A stretch of DNA of 64,000 bases, taken from positions 434,001 to 498,000 of the forward strand of contig OZ255827.1 in NCBI GenBank assembly GCA_965277625.1, in the 5' to 3' direction. Below, piece by piece: positions 8,912 to 17,959 of this stretch. The DNA comes from G965195345 sp965277625. Its GTDB lineage: Bacteria; Pseudomonadota; Gammaproteobacteria; CAKMZV01. The translations under genes were made by a program, and so were the position numbers. Position 1 is the stretch's first letter. Each line of letters opens with the position of its first letter. The notes beneath the pieces were generated by a model. It was not told where the DNA came from. It saw only the letters and a program-made list of their open reading frames with translations, and ran no database searches.

Positions 8912-10366
8912 CTATTTAACTTTCCACGGTAGAGGTTGATTCAAATTTAAGTCAATCATCTGAAACAAGGGCCACGGATTTCCGTTTAAACTTAACATAC
9001 CATCATTTAATGCGGCTGTTGCTTCGTAAGAGTCACTGGTGACTACAGCAATGCCCATTGATACTGGAAACCCGATTAAATTAACAAACGGCGTGTTCTC
9101 TATCATTTTTTTATTAACACTTATTTTTAATTGTCCATCAATAGACGAGACAAGATCCATCAGTGTATTAAGCTCAATCAGACGTTGCTGACTGCTGTAA
9201 GAAAGATTTGAATCAATTCGAGATTTACCGTCACTATTGCTCAACTCGATTTGGTTAGTAAATGTCAGTCCTGGCCTTATTGATTCACCAATATTTTTAA
9301 TGTAGTCAATGTACTGCTGGGTTAAATCATCACCAGAGACTTTTGGATTCGAGTCTTTTAACCTTGAAATAAGTGATTGATTTAACGTACTATCCGCATC
9401 AATTATATTTTTCAAATCAGCAATGTCTATACCAGATAACTGTGATTGAGCATCAAACTGAAAATTAGGAATTTCAGCACCTAACTGCGGTACTTTCAGT
9501 ATTAAATTCCCAATGCTAAACTGCATGACTCCTTTATATTTATCGCTTTTTTCAGAAGAAGTCACTGAAAAGATTATAGACTCTAGTATTGCTTCAATGT
9601 CGCTACTACCTTTTACCGTCAGGCTTGGCACATTCATTACAAAATTCCCTTGCAAAATTGTACCTTTATATAACTCGTCAATATCAAATTTAACGGTAGA
9701 GGCTTTACTATTAAGAGAAAATATCTGCTCGGCGTCTTCACGGACTTCAATATTGATCGCACCAATTTCTAACTCACCGTTTACGTCTGTTGCGCCAACA
9801 TTGGGTGAGAGTTCAAACGTGAGTCCATCAAAATCCAGTTTGAAATCTGAGCTGCTTGAGTGACTTAATTGGCCCATCTTTTTCGAATCCAGATTGATAG
9901 CCTCAACCCGAAAAGCTAAATTAACCTCATTGCCAAAACCAATATGCACAGTGGCAATAATGGGCTCATTTCTGTGAAATAGGGTATTTAGAAATTTCTT
10001 GGCATTTTGGCTAAGTTCGTTTTGATCGACCTTGGTCACAATATAACTAGCACCAACTTTTAAGCCGTCAGGAGTTATCATAAATGGGCCATGATAAATT
10101 TCATGGATAAGGCCAATTTTCACAGCGTCGAGTTTTGGGTGCCCAGAGTCGTCAAATTCTAAGATCGTTCGTGCTCGACTGGTAAGATGACCTTTTTCGT
10201 AAGATCCGATCTTCATTGTCACGATGGGCTGTTCTTTTTGCAAGGCATCATTAGTAATAGCCACGCCACGGTAAAACAATTCCTTCGTTTTATTCGATGA
10301 ATAAAAACCAGCGGCAATCACTACTATAAAAGCAATCACAAAAAATGCAATTAGAATTTTTTTCAT
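8912..10366 (-). CDS. DUF945 (YdgA-like) membrane-anchored protein
   Basis: 484 residues with one N-terminal membrane anchor or uncleaved signal (residues 3-22, KILIAFFVIAFIVVIAAG), followed by a large periplasmic beta-rich domain. The organisation, with repeated short beta motifs and the C-terminal LPWKV region, matches the DUF945/YdgA family, whose function is poorly known. The gene is convergent with leuS, with only 32 bases between the stops. It is preceded by a separate lipoprotein gene on the same strand, about 130 bases away. Confidence 0.75.
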   Translation of the reverse strand: MKKILIAFFVIAFIVVIAAGFYSSNKTKELFYRGVAITNDALQKEQPIVTMKIGSYEKGHLTSRARTILEFDDSGHPKLDAVKIGLIHEIYHGPFMITPDGLKVGASYIVTKVDQNELSQNAKKFLNTLFHRNEPIIATVHIGFGNEVNLAFRVEAINLDSKKMGQLSHSSSSDFKLDFDGLTFELSPNVGATDVNGELEIGAINIEVREDAEQIFSLNSKASTVKFDIDELYKGTILQGNFVMNVPSLTVKGSSDIEAILESIIFSVTSSEKSDKYKGVMQFSIGNLILKVPQLGAEIPNFQFDAQSQLSGIDIADLKNIIDADSTLNQSLISRLKDSNPKVSGDDLTQQYIDYIKNIGESIRPGLTFTNQIELSNSDGKSRIDSNLSYSSQQRLIELNTLMDLVSSIDGQLKISVNKKMIENTPFVNLIGFPVSMGIAVVTSDSYEATAALNDGMLSLNGNPWPLFQMIDLNLNQPLPWKVK

Positions 10367-10499
10367 TACAAACTCCTTATTTAATGTATGAAAATATTAA
10401 TCTGAAAAAAGCCAAACGAACCGATTGCCTTGTGCCAATAACCATTGGCTTGTATGACCTCTCTCGCGTCACCGATTAATTTGTCTTTTCTTTCTTAAA

Positions 10500-10937
10500 T
10501 TACTTACTGAGCACTATTTTCTTTTGTGCCTGATATTCTTCATCAGTTAAGATGCCATTATCTAATAGCTCTTTTAGCTTTTTAAGTTCAATCTGCAAAT
10601 TTCTATCACCTTTGTCATTTATTTTGTCGTCTATTTCTATTCGAACGGTGGGCGTTTTGCTTTCTTCAAAATCACCAGCACGCCCAAATGAATCCACCTT
10701 ACCTTTGATTAAGAGAACGTAGTACGGGTCTGTGAATCCTTTAAAGGCATGGCCGGTTGTTTCAGAAAATCGGTAGTTAAGATACTCCTTGTCGCCTTTG
10801 GCTGATTTGCTCGTTGGTTTGCCGAGAACAGCGATGACTTCTGGTTTAGTCATGCCTAATTGGACATGGTTGAGTTTATTTGCTGTAGCACATCCGAGTA
10901 GCGCAAGTGCTAACAAAACTAAAATCGCGTACTTCAT
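10500..10937 (-). CDS. Small lipoprotein with SmpA/OmlA-like and SHOCT domains
   Basis: 145 residues. The signal peptide ends in the lipobox LLGC, so the mature protein is probably a membrane-anchored lipoprotein. The segment NKLNHVQLGMTKPEVIAVLGKPTS resembles the SmpA/OmlA (BamE-like) fold. The last 30 residues (LKELLDNGILTDEEYQAQKKIVL) are a SHOCT oligomerisation motif. The ATG at 10937 gives a compact lipoprotein signal; an in-frame ATG five codons upstream is possible. The function is unknown; a role in envelope assembly is only a guess. Confidence 0.75.
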   Translation of the reverse strand: MKYAILVLLALALLGCATANKLNHVQLGMTKPEVIAVLGKPTSKSAKGDKEYLNYRFSETTGHAFKGFTDPYYVLLIKGKVDSFGRAGDFEESKTPTVRIEIDDKINDKGDRNLQIELKKLKELLDNGILTDEEYQAQKKIVLSK

Positions 10938-11081
10938 TTTGATTGATCTCATTTATGTATATGATTAATTTCTAAGTCGCAGCGACATATTCACACGTCG
11001 CCATGATTATTCATTCATTTGCCAATTTTACAACGATGTGTCGTTTGTTAACGTAATTTGGATTTTTAAAGGTTTATATAA

Positions 11082-11136
11082 CCTTAACGCCCCGCATCAG
11101 GGCGGTGTAGCTATCCGCTGGAGTTACTTGTTATGC
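11082..11136 (-). other. attC-like integron recombination site
   Basis: Read on the minus strand, a 55-bp element runs from GCATAAC to GTTAAGG with internal AAGTAACTCCAGCGG and CCGCCCTG/GCGGGGCG arms. The outer 7-mers are imperfectly complementary (5 of 7), as R'' and R' boxes of attC sites are. The inner arms can pair only with a bulge. The last four codons and the stop of the neighbouring HNH gene (CATAACAAGTAA) lie inside it, which is typical of integron cassette genes. It is recognised by pattern only, without a covariance model. Confidence 0.55.
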
Positions 11137-11957
11137 AATATTGTATTTAGAATTTCGATATATCTATCCGAAACAATGGCGACCTCTTTATAGGCCATTT
11201 CAAGTAATTTTGCCACCTCTTCATTTTCACCTAATGGCTTGTAGTTTTTGTCTTCCATATATTTATTAATGGCACTGATTCGATCTTCCTGACCTTCTAA
11301 AAAGATTTGGTACTCCTTACTCCCTTTATTTTTGTTGCATGATTTGCAACTTGGAACCAAGTTGCCAAGTCGATGTTCTCCAAACGATTTTCTGTTGATA
11401 GGCACCACATGGTCCATGACTATTTCTTTATCTGAGCCACAATATGCACATTTGTTATGAAAATAAGCTTTTGTTTTTTCCCAATCTTTCTTTTTAAACG
11501 ACTCTTCGCCGAGGTTGCTTAAGATCGTTCTTATTAAGCTGTTTTGAGCATTTCCAATGGCATTTCCTTTGAACCTACTATTAACTCGAGTGACTGATTT
11601 AGGACGATTCTTAATATTATTATCAGCCGCATTTAAACTATCGATCAAATCTTGATCGGCTATGCCCTTTTTGACAATATAATCGATGAATCGTTGTCTA
11701 TTTCTAAGGAACCATTGACTTGAGGCTCGTACCGTCTTTCCTCTTACATGATACAAATCCGCCCAATACCTTACCCCTTCTTCTTCAGAAATCAAAGCGG
11801 ATTCTTTGTAGAATGGAAAATATATTCCAAAAGTTTCCTTTGAATAATCTTTATCAGCAAGATTTTCGAGTTCACCGTGATCTTGATCTTCACAATATTG
11901 AAATATCTTTTCTATGTGGTGTTTGACTAGAATTCCGATTGCCACTTTTGCCTCCAT
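11124..11957 (-). CDS. HNH endonuclease, probable integron cassette gene
   Basis: 277 residues. The HNH core lies near residues 168-210: CAYCGSDKEIVMDHVVPINR, then LGNLVPSCKSCNKNKGS. The two CxxC pairs would bind structural zinc and the DH of MDHVVP is the catalytic histidine pair region, so all key residues are present. The N-terminal half is helical and unrecognised. It could be a defence or homing-type nuclease; no methylase or immunity gene is adjacent. The C-terminal residues HNK plus the stop are encoded by an attC-like site, so the gene probably arrived as a single cassette beside moeA. Confidence 0.8.
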   Translation of the reverse strand: MEAKVAIGILVKHHIEKIFQYCEDQDHGELENLADKDYSKETFGIYFPFYKESALISEEEGVRYWADLYHVRGKTVRASSQWFLRNRQRFIDYIVKKGIADQDLIDSLNAADNNIKNRPKSVTRVNSRFKGNAIGNAQNSLIRTILSNLGEESFKKKDWEKTKAYFHNKCAYCGSDKEIVMDHVVPINRKSFGEHRLGNLVPSCKSCNKNKGSKEYQIFLEGQEDRISAINKYMEDKNYKPLGENEEVAKLLEMAYKEVAIVSDRYIEILNTILHNK

Positions 11958-12096
11958 TTGATTTTCTAATAGTTCGTTGTAAACTCAGACTTTTTCCAAA
12001 TCGTTTCATTGGTCATTTTTGTTGATCATGAAATTTTCTGTTCATTCAGTATCGTCGATACGGTGCAGACGACAAATGTAGTCGGTTATGCAGTGT

Positions 12097-13281
12097 TCAG
12101 TCTAGGCGATGAAATTTTAATAAATCTCCTTGAGCGACGGTTGAGTTTTCTGGGATTTCGATCAAGGCATTGGCCCAAACGGTGGCACTCAAAGCGTTAG
12201 ATTGCTGTTTGTCGTGTATGGTTGCATACAACTGCCCTTGCTTATTCTGGATGCGCGCCCGTAAAAACTCGCGGCGTTCATTGGCTTTATCTCGTTGAAA
12301 ATCCGCTATTGCAAATGCAGGTGGGGCGGTTGGCTCTGCCAATCCCTGTGCTTTCATGAGTAGGGGCTTGGCCAATATTTGAAGCGTAACAAATGCTGAA
12401 ACGGGATTGCCTGGTAAGCCAATGTATTTGGCTAAATCAATGGTACCCATAACGATGGGTTTGCCTGGTTTCATTAGAACTTTCCAGGCGATAATCTCGC
12501 CGAGGGATTCTACGGCGGCGCGCATATAATCTTTTTCGCCCACCGATACCCCACCTGTGGTGATGATAAAGTCTGCCTGCTTGCTCGCACTAAGTAAGGC
12601 TTGTTTGGTCTGCTCTAAATCATCCATCACATGCGCGCGGGTTACGTTAAAGCCCCATTGCTGCATGTGGTGTACGACTAAGGGGGTATTGGAATCATAA
12701 ATTTGTCCAAGTTCTAAGGGTTCCCCAGGCGCAATGAGTTCATTGCCTGAGGTAATAACATGGATATTTAAGGGTTTATAAACAGGGACTACGGTTAAGC
12801 CACTCGACGCCAATAAACTGATGTGTTGAGCAGACAGCTTATCACCCTTGCGTCCAATCACCGCGCCGCGCTTGATGTCCTCTCCTTTGAAGCGGACGAA
12901 TTGATGCAAGGTTGGTTTTTCAGCGATTTGCACCCCATTAGCATCGGTTGTACAAATTTCTTGCATAACCACACAATCTGCACCATGGGGGATTAAAGCA
13001 CCGGTGAATATGCGTGCCACCTGATTTTGAGGGAGGTCTTTTGGCGGTTCGCCAGCAGCACAAGTGATGGCAATGGGCATTTTAGTTTGTTTTTGCCAGT
13101 CGCTTTGGCGTAAGGCAAAGCCGTCCATTTGGCTGTTGTTCATCGGCGGTGAGTCGATCAAACTACAAACGTCTGACGCCAAAATGCGCCCATGTAAAGC
13201 CGCTAAGGGGACTGTTTCAACTTGTGGCGGTGGTGGGCATTGCGCCAGCAACAACTCGATGGCTTCATCGACGCTTAGCAT
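12097..13281 (-). CDS. moeA: Molybdopterin molybdenumtransferase MoeA
   Basis: 394 residues that insert molybdate into adenylylated molybdopterin, the last step of molybdenum cofactor synthesis. Family signatures are visible: the MNNSQMDGFALR region near residue 47, VARIFTGALIPHGADCVVMQE, the catalytic TTGGVSVGEKDYM, and GLPGNPVSAF. It is the third gene of a moaA-moaD-moeA operon, starting two bases after moaD. No moaC, moaE or mogA is present, so the rest of the pathway must be encoded elsewhere. Confidence 0.95.
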   Translation of the reverse strand: MLSVDEAIELLLAQCPPPPQVETVPLAALHGRILASDVCSLIDSPPMNNSQMDGFALRQSDWQKQTKMPIAITCAAGEPPKDLPQNQVARIFTGALIPHGADCVVMQEICTTDANGVQIAEKPTLHQFVRFKGEDIKRGAVIGRKGDKLSAQHISLLASSGLTVVPVYKPLNIHVITSGNELIAPGEPLELGQIYDSNTPLVVHHMQQWGFNVTRAHVMDDLEQTKQALLSASKQADFIITTGGVSVGEKDYMRAAVESLGEIIAWKVLMKPGKPIVMGTIDLAKYIGLPGNPVSAFVTLQILAKPLLMKAQGLAEPTAPPAFAIADFQRDKANERREFLRARIQNKQGQLYATIHDKQQSNALSATVWANALIEIPENSTVAQGDLLKFHRLD

Positions 13282-13283
13282 GG

Positions 13284-13526
13284 CTATCCGCCGGTCACAG
13301 GAGGAAATAAAGCGACTTCACTGTGCGCTGTAATCGGTGTATCTAATTGAGCCATCTGATGATCGACGGCGAAGCAGAGCTGGTCTTGGTTGATTTTTTT
13401 GAATGGGTGATGATGTTCATTGAGCCAATGTTTGACATCGGCGACGGTTTGCAATCGTTCTTCGATTTGTAGTCCTTCACACGCCATTTGTTCTCGAACT
13501 GAGGCAAAAAATTTAACTTGTATCAT
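13284..13526 (-). CDS. moaD: Molybdopterin synthase sulfur carrier subunit MoaD
   Basis: An 80-residue ubiquitin-like protein ending in Pro-Val-Thr-Gly-Gly. The C-terminal GG becomes a thiocarboxylate that donates sulfur to precursor Z in the MoaD-MoaE synthase. It opens with IQVKFFASVREQ, typical of MoaD. Its start directly abuts the moaA stop, indicating translational coupling. moaE is not in the window. Confidence 0.92.
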   Translation of the reverse strand: MIQVKFFASVREQMACEGLQIEERLQTVADVKHWLNEHHHPFKKINQDQLCFAVDHQMAQLDTPITAHSEVALFPPVTGG

Positions 13527-14567
13527 TTAGCCTCCTAAGGATGCCATTTGGCGAAATTCAATGTTGTGGACGTTCTCGCGAAAGAAATGACGTTCAGGTT
13601 TGCGTTTGATCGCCTCTAATATGATTGTTTTCATGACTTCTTTAGACACGTTTTGGCGTAATGGTTCTAATAAATTGACACTGTCCGATTGCCCAAGACA
13701 CAATGCTAATACCCCTTTGGAGGTTAATCGGACTCGGTTGCAAGTTTCACAAAAATGCTGTGAGACAGCAGAGATCACCCCAATTTTATTTTGGCTATTG
13801 GAGATTTTGTAATAGCGAGCCGGACCATTGCCTTTGTTGGCAGTGGTGGGGGAGAGAGATTGACCAAAATGCTGTTCTATGCGCTGTAATATCAGATCGG
13901 ATGGATAATGTTGCTTCATTAACTCAATGCCAGATGTGCCGATGGGCATAATCTCAATAAATCGCAAGTCGATGTGATGATTGATTGCCCACTCAGCCAT
14001 GGATTCAATTTCATCGTCATTAACCCCTTTCATGACCACGCAATTGATTTTTACGGGGCTAAGTCCCACGCGTTGGGCTTCATATACACCAGAGAGCACT
14101 GCATTTAAATCACCACCACGGGTGATGGCTTTGAATTTTTCAGCTATGAGCGAATCCATTGAAACATTGACGCGATCTAAACCAGCTTGTGCCAGTCCAG
14201 CCGCATGCTTTTCTAAACGATGGGCGTTGGTTGAAAGCGCAATTTCGTTCAGCCCATTGATGCCAGAAAGATTTTGGATGAAGCCTTCAAGCCCTTTGCG
14301 CACAAGGGGCTCGCCACCAGTGATGCGAACATTTTTCAAGCCTAATTCAACAAAGCATTCAATGATAAATTGGAGCTCCTCAAAGCTGAGATATTCGCTG
14401 TGGTGCCCTTCTGGATGATAACCCCGTTCAGGCATGCAGTAATTACAACGATAATTGCAACGATCGGTGACTGAAACTCTTAAATAATCGATGGTTCGAT
14501 TGAAAGGGTCAATGATTTTGGGAGCTGATGGAGGGGCGATTGCATTCATAGCGTTATATTCTATCAA
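13527..14567 (-). CDS. moaA: GTP 3',8-cyclase MoaA
   Basis: 346 residues. A radical SAM enzyme that starts molybdenum cofactor synthesis by cyclising GTP. The N-terminal cluster ligands are Cys37, Cys41 and Cys44 in DRCNYRCNYCM. The C-terminal cluster is given by HFCETCNRVRLT and a third Cys in LALCLGQ. The essential C-terminal Gly-Gly (MASLGG) is present. A second ATG six codons in (14549) precedes an equally plausible short N-terminus; neither has a clear ribosome binding site. First gene of the moaA-moaD-moeA operon. Confidence 0.95.
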   Translation of the reverse strand: MIEYNAMNAIAPPSAPKIIDPFNRTIDYLRVSVTDRCNYRCNYCMPERGYHPEGHHSEYLSFEELQFIIECFVELGLKNVRITGGEPLVRKGLEGFIQNLSGINGLNEIALSTNAHRLEKHAAGLAQAGLDRVNVSMDSLIAEKFKAITRGGDLNAVLSGVYEAQRVGLSPVKINCVVMKGVNDDEIESMAEWAINHHIDLRFIEIMPIGTSGIELMKQHYPSDLILQRIEQHFGQSLSPTTANKGNGPARYYKISNSQNKIGVISAVSQHFCETCNRVRLTSKGVLALCLGQSDSVNLLEPLRQNVSKEVMKTIILEAIKRKPERHFFRENVHNIEFRQMASLGG

Positions 14568-14701
14568 ACATAACGATTATAAATGTGGGATTTGTGGGTT
14601 ATGCGCACAGGTGATTTGAAGGAACAGGCAGTCGATCCCTTGTCATCTATACAATTTACACCGTGTTTTAAGGTCCGTACAAGATGCGCTGTTGTATAGA
14701 T

Positions 14702-16642
14702 TTAAGAAGGGGGCGGGGAGCTACAACGGAAATTTGTGAAGGGGTGGTGCGGGCTGAGTGAATGGTATAAATAGCTTGAAGGCGCATGACCGTTTTCAAT
14801 GCGCACCAATGCCGCTTCTAAGTCGATCAAACCATGTCCAAATAAGTCATCAACCCCAGGTTCCCCAATATCAATGGCCGTTTCAAATAGCAGCGCGACA
14901 ATTTGTTTGGGGGTATATGAGCGGTTGTAGTAACGGCTGGCTTCCATTAAGGTTGCCAATATGCCAGAGAAGGTTGCAGCCGCTTGTGAAGTTGCGCCTA
15001 ATCCAGTTTCTAAGACAGTCAAAGTGTAGCTTTTGGCATCGTCCGCACGGGCGCGAATGGTTTTGTATTCCACATTGTTAAAATAAGCAGCCTGAAGGGT
15101 GACAATGGCGCCGTCAGCGGATTTTAGATCATAAAAATAAGGCAGTAAATTGGCTGGATCTAAGCACTGTTGCTTGTGCCACACATTGGGATGATCAAAA
15201 TTATTACCGAGAGATTTACTGACGACCAAACCATCGTGGATGGCTTCTGCCCAATCTTCAAGGCGATGGCTCACTTGTGGGCTGATGAGCGAAACGTTTA
15301 AAATATCAGCGCCCAAAGATCGTGCTAAATTGGCATAGAAGTAGGGCGGGATATTGAGTTCATTAAATTGCTTTTGGATGAAATAATGAGTATGCGCTGG
15401 ACCTGCAAATATATGAAAGTCGAGTAAGGTCGCCAAAGGCGCATAATCCAACATAAACCGAGCCATCAGTGTGCCGTGATTGTATGGTTGGCTTTGCCCT
15501 AAGGGTCGCAAGAATTGGTCATCAATTTGTTTGAGCCGCCAAGCAACAGAATGATTGGTTATATCGCGCTTTAGGATGCCTTCATCCATGACAGCAATGT
15601 TCACCCCACGACCTCTGAAGGTTCTTAGCTGTTGATCGAGCACATATTTTTTGTGTTGCTGGCGCGAATAGTCTAAACGTTGTTTTTCATCAGGCCCCAA
15701 AGCAGGGTCAATGGTTGCAACGCCTTGTTCGATTTGTAGGGTTTGCGAACTGAACAAGCTGAGGGGCGGCGTTCTAAAGGTGATCAGCCTGTAGTCGTGC
15801 ATTTTTGCCTGATTAGCGGCGCCGGCAATTAAGCGATCCAAACGTATTTCGTACTCGGTGTCAAAACGCAGGTTGGTGCCAATGCGATTGACACCACTGC
15901 GATAAAAAGCGTTTGGGCTTATGCTGAGCGTTCGATTATTTATCCGGATGAATCCACTACTGGCGAGGACTTTGAAAGCGCTTGCACTGTATTGATACTG
16001 GTTGCTAAAGTCGGCTTTAGTCGGTTGGATGGTCAATGTCCCCGTATCCAACGATTGGATGATTTGGGTAAATGTGATGCTAATGGGTTTGAATAAGTGC
16101 CATTGAGGACCACCCACATTGGCTGATTCAATTGTTAAACCATCTTCAGAAACCCAAGTTTGCCCAGTACTGTGTTGGTATGGCTGACCATCTTTATGCG
16201 CCCATAATGACCAATAAACCGTGGTTTCACGAGGGAATGGACCAAAAAAGTAAGGCGAATCGATGTCTGTGTCATGTTCAGTTAGGCGATAAAAATTGGT
16301 TAGAGCATCCGCCGTGGTCGAGCGTGTACTCCAGTAAAGGGTGTAGCGATATTGTTCATTCTGCAACCACTGAAGTTTGACTTCACCAGGCGGCGAATCT
16401 GCCACCAGTGAATCAATGGAAACAGGCGTTTGGGCGCTCGCAGTACTAAATATAAACCCACAAAAGACCAGGACCACACCTTGAATGATGTATTTGGGCA
16501 GAAAAAAATGGAAAGAGAGGTGAAGGTTCGATGGATTGGCAAAAAATTTGGACATGGGTATGACTGATTGTACGAGCGAATTCATGTTTTTGATGCTTTT
16601 GATAGCAATAATAAGGAAAGTCGGTGAATTTTGAAATATCAA
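14702..16642 (-). CDS. Exported subtilisin-like (S8) serine peptidase
   Basis: 646 residues. A hydrophobic signal segment lies at about residues 51-70, preceded by an unusually long hydrophilic stretch, so the true start may be the Met at residue 30. Residues 75-300 look like beta-rich Ig-like domains, possibly SbsA-type. The S8 domain spans about 345-615. The catalytic residues appear to be Asp353 in VMDEGI, His389 in NHGTLMA and Ser552 in ATSQAAATFSG, with an oxyanion Asn at 480/481. It is therefore probably active, outside the cytoplasm. The C-terminal tail is Ser/Pro-rich. The gene is divergent from rplY and monocistronic. Confidence 0.8.
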   Translation of the reverse strand: MIFQNSPTFLIIAIKSIKNMNSLVQSVIPMSKFFANPSNLHLSFHFFLPKYIIQGVVLVFCGFIFSTASAQTPVSIDSLVADSPPGEVKLQWLQNEQYRYTLYWSTRSTTADALTNFYRLTEHDTDIDSPYFFGPFPRETTVYWSLWAHKDGQPYQHSTGQTWVSEDGLTIESANVGGPQWHLFKPISITFTQIIQSLDTGTLTIQPTKADFSNQYQYSASAFKVLASSGFIRINNRTLSISPNAFYRSGVNRIGTNLRFDTEYEIRLDRLIAGAANQAKMHDYRLITFRTPPLSLFSSQTLQIEQGVATIDPALGPDEKQRLDYSRQQHKKYVLDQQLRTFRGRGVNIAVMDEGILKRDITNHSVAWRLKQIDDQFLRPLGQSQPYNHGTLMARFMLDYAPLATLLDFHIFAGPAHTHYFIQKQFNELNIPPYFYANLARSLGADILNVSLISPQVSHRLEDWAEAIHDGLVVSKSLGNNFDHPNVWHKQQCLDPANLLPYFYDLKSADGAIVTLQAAYFNNVEYKTIRARADDAKSYTLTVLETGLGATSQAAATFSGILATLMEASRYYNRSYTPKQIVALLFETAIDIGEPGVDDLFGHGLIDLEAALVRIENGHAPSSYLYHSLSPHHPFTNFRCSSPPPS

Positions 16643-16674
16643 GGTGGGTATTTTACGTTACAATGCCAGCCCGA

Positions 16675-16697
16675 TTTACACTGGTCGCAAGTGTAAA
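16675..16697 (+). promoter_or_regulatory. Stem-loop in the rplY leader
   Basis: A perfect 8-bp inverted repeat, TTTACACT and AGTGTAAA, around a 7-base loop lies 35 bases upstream of the rplY start. Gammaproteobacterial rplY is known to be autoregulated by L25 through its leader, so this hairpin is a candidate operator. It has no U-tract and is not a terminator. Confidence 0.45.
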
Positions 16698-16731
16698 GCA
16701 ATTATCAATTATTTTTACCTTGGAGTAGAGC

Positions 16732-17316
16732 ATGTCAGAATTTAATTTACAAGCAACAGTCCGATCAGATGTGGGGAAAGGTGCGAGCCGCCGCCTACGT
16801 CATTCTGGGCTCGTTCCTGCAATCGTTTATGGGGGCAACAAAACCCCAACCTCAGTCACTTTGGAACACAATACCTTATGGAATGTTTTGGCCAAAGATG
16901 AGCGCATTTTTACATCAATTATAGATTTAGAAATTGCAGGCAAATCTGAACAGGTGGTCATTAAAGATTTACACAGGCATCCTTATGCGAATAAGTTGCT
17001 TCATGTTGATTTTCAACGCATTACTAAAAACCAGTTCATCACCAAACGCGTACCATTAGCCTTTGTTGGCAAGAGCAAATCACCTGGCGTTAAGCTCGGG
17101 GCTTTGTTGACACCATTGATGCAAACCTTAGATGTGTATTGTTTGCCAGAGAATCTGCCTGATCGGATTGAAATCGATTGTGCAAATTTAAATGCGGGTG
17201 ATTCCTTGAAGATGTCTGAAATTCCATTGCCCAAAGGCGTGGTGTTGTCAGCATTAAGAAAAGGCGGTGACGAGTACAATCACGCCGTTGTCGTATTGGG
17301 TAAAGCACGTACGTAA
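16732..17316 (+). CDS. rplY: 50S ribosomal protein L25, long (CTC) form
   Basis: 194 residues: an N-terminal L25 domain that binds 5S rRNA (ATVRSDVGKGASRRLRHSGLVPAIVYGG) and a C-terminal beta domain found in the longer CTC/TL5 form. E. coli has only the first domain (94 residues). A GGAG ribosome binding site precedes the ATG. pth follows 33 bases later and then ychF, the conserved rplY-pth-ychF order of many gammaproteobacteria. Confidence 0.95.
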   Translation: MSEFNLQATVRSDVGKGASRRLRHSGLVPAIVYGGNKTPTSVTLEHNTLWNVLAKDERIFTSIIDLEIAGKSEQVVIKDLHRHPYANKLLHVDFQRITKNQFITKRVPLAFVGKSKSPGVKLGALLTPLMQTLDVYCLPENLPDRIEIDCANLNAGDSLKMSEIPLPKGVVLSALRKGGDEYNHAVVVLGKART

Positions 17317-17349
17317 TCCTTCGTTAGAATACCACAGGGTATTTTAAAT

Positions 17350-17931
17350 ATGGCGGTAAAACTCATTGCTGGATTAGGCAATCCAGGTGAGCGATATGCG
17401 GCGACACGACATAATGTGGGCGTCTGGTTCATCAATGAATTGCTTCGTCAGCACAGCTTAACCTTAAAGTTTGAGTCGCGATTTGACGGTGCCTATTGTG
17501 TGTTTGAACATGCCCATGGTCGCGTCTTGCTTTTTCAAAGCAGTGAGTACATGAATGCCAATGGACTCGGTGTGGCAAAAATCGCTCGTTTTTTTAAAAT
17601 ACCCATCGACGCCATCCTAATTGCTCACGATGAGCTCGACTTTCCAACGAGTCAAATTCGTTTGAAAGTTGGGGGTGGTCATGGGGGGCACAACGGTTTG
17701 CGCGATTGCATCAAACACCTTCAGGGCGATGGATTTCTGCGTTTACGAATCGGCATTGATCATCCGGGCTATGCCGATGATGTTACCCCTTACGTATTAT
17801 CAAAACCGCCTGCTAAAGATAGGGAAGCCATTGACCATCGCATCTATGAGGTGACTCAATTGCTTGATCTATTGATAAAAGGCGACTATGGATCGTTCAT
17901 GAATACCATCCACACCAAAACGGATGAATAA
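17350..17931 (+). CDS. pth: Peptidyl-tRNA hydrolase
   Basis: 193 residues. It releases peptides from tRNAs that fall off the ribosome. Signature residues are present: Asn11 in GLGNPG, catalytic His21 in TRHNVG, the DELDF segment, and the GGGHGGHNGLRD loop. A small inverted repeat (AATACC/GGTATT, 17328-17343) overlaps the region just upstream of the start and might mask the ribosome binding site. Middle gene of rplY-pth-ychF. Confidence 0.96.
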   Translation: MAVKLIAGLGNPGERYAATRHNVGVWFINELLRQHSLTLKFESRFDGAYCVFEHAHGRVLLFQSSEYMNANGLGVAKIARFFKIPIDAILIAHDELDFPTSQIRLKVGGGHGGHNGLRDCIKHLQGDGFLRLRIGIDHPGYADDVTPYVLSKPPAKDREAIDHRIYEVTQLLDLLIKGDYGSFMNTIHTKTDE

Positions 17932-17959
17932 AATCATACTTCAATAGGAGAGAGACAAA

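Noticed and set aside
12048..12060. Palindrome GTATCG-T-CGATAC upstream of the HNH gene
   Set aside because: It is short and has no partner site or promoter in a set position; it could belong to the cassette but nothing supports a role.
13064..14418. Several plus-strand frames opposite moaA and moeA
   Set aside because: The minus-strand genes have full family motifs and tight operon spacing; the plus-strand frames have none.
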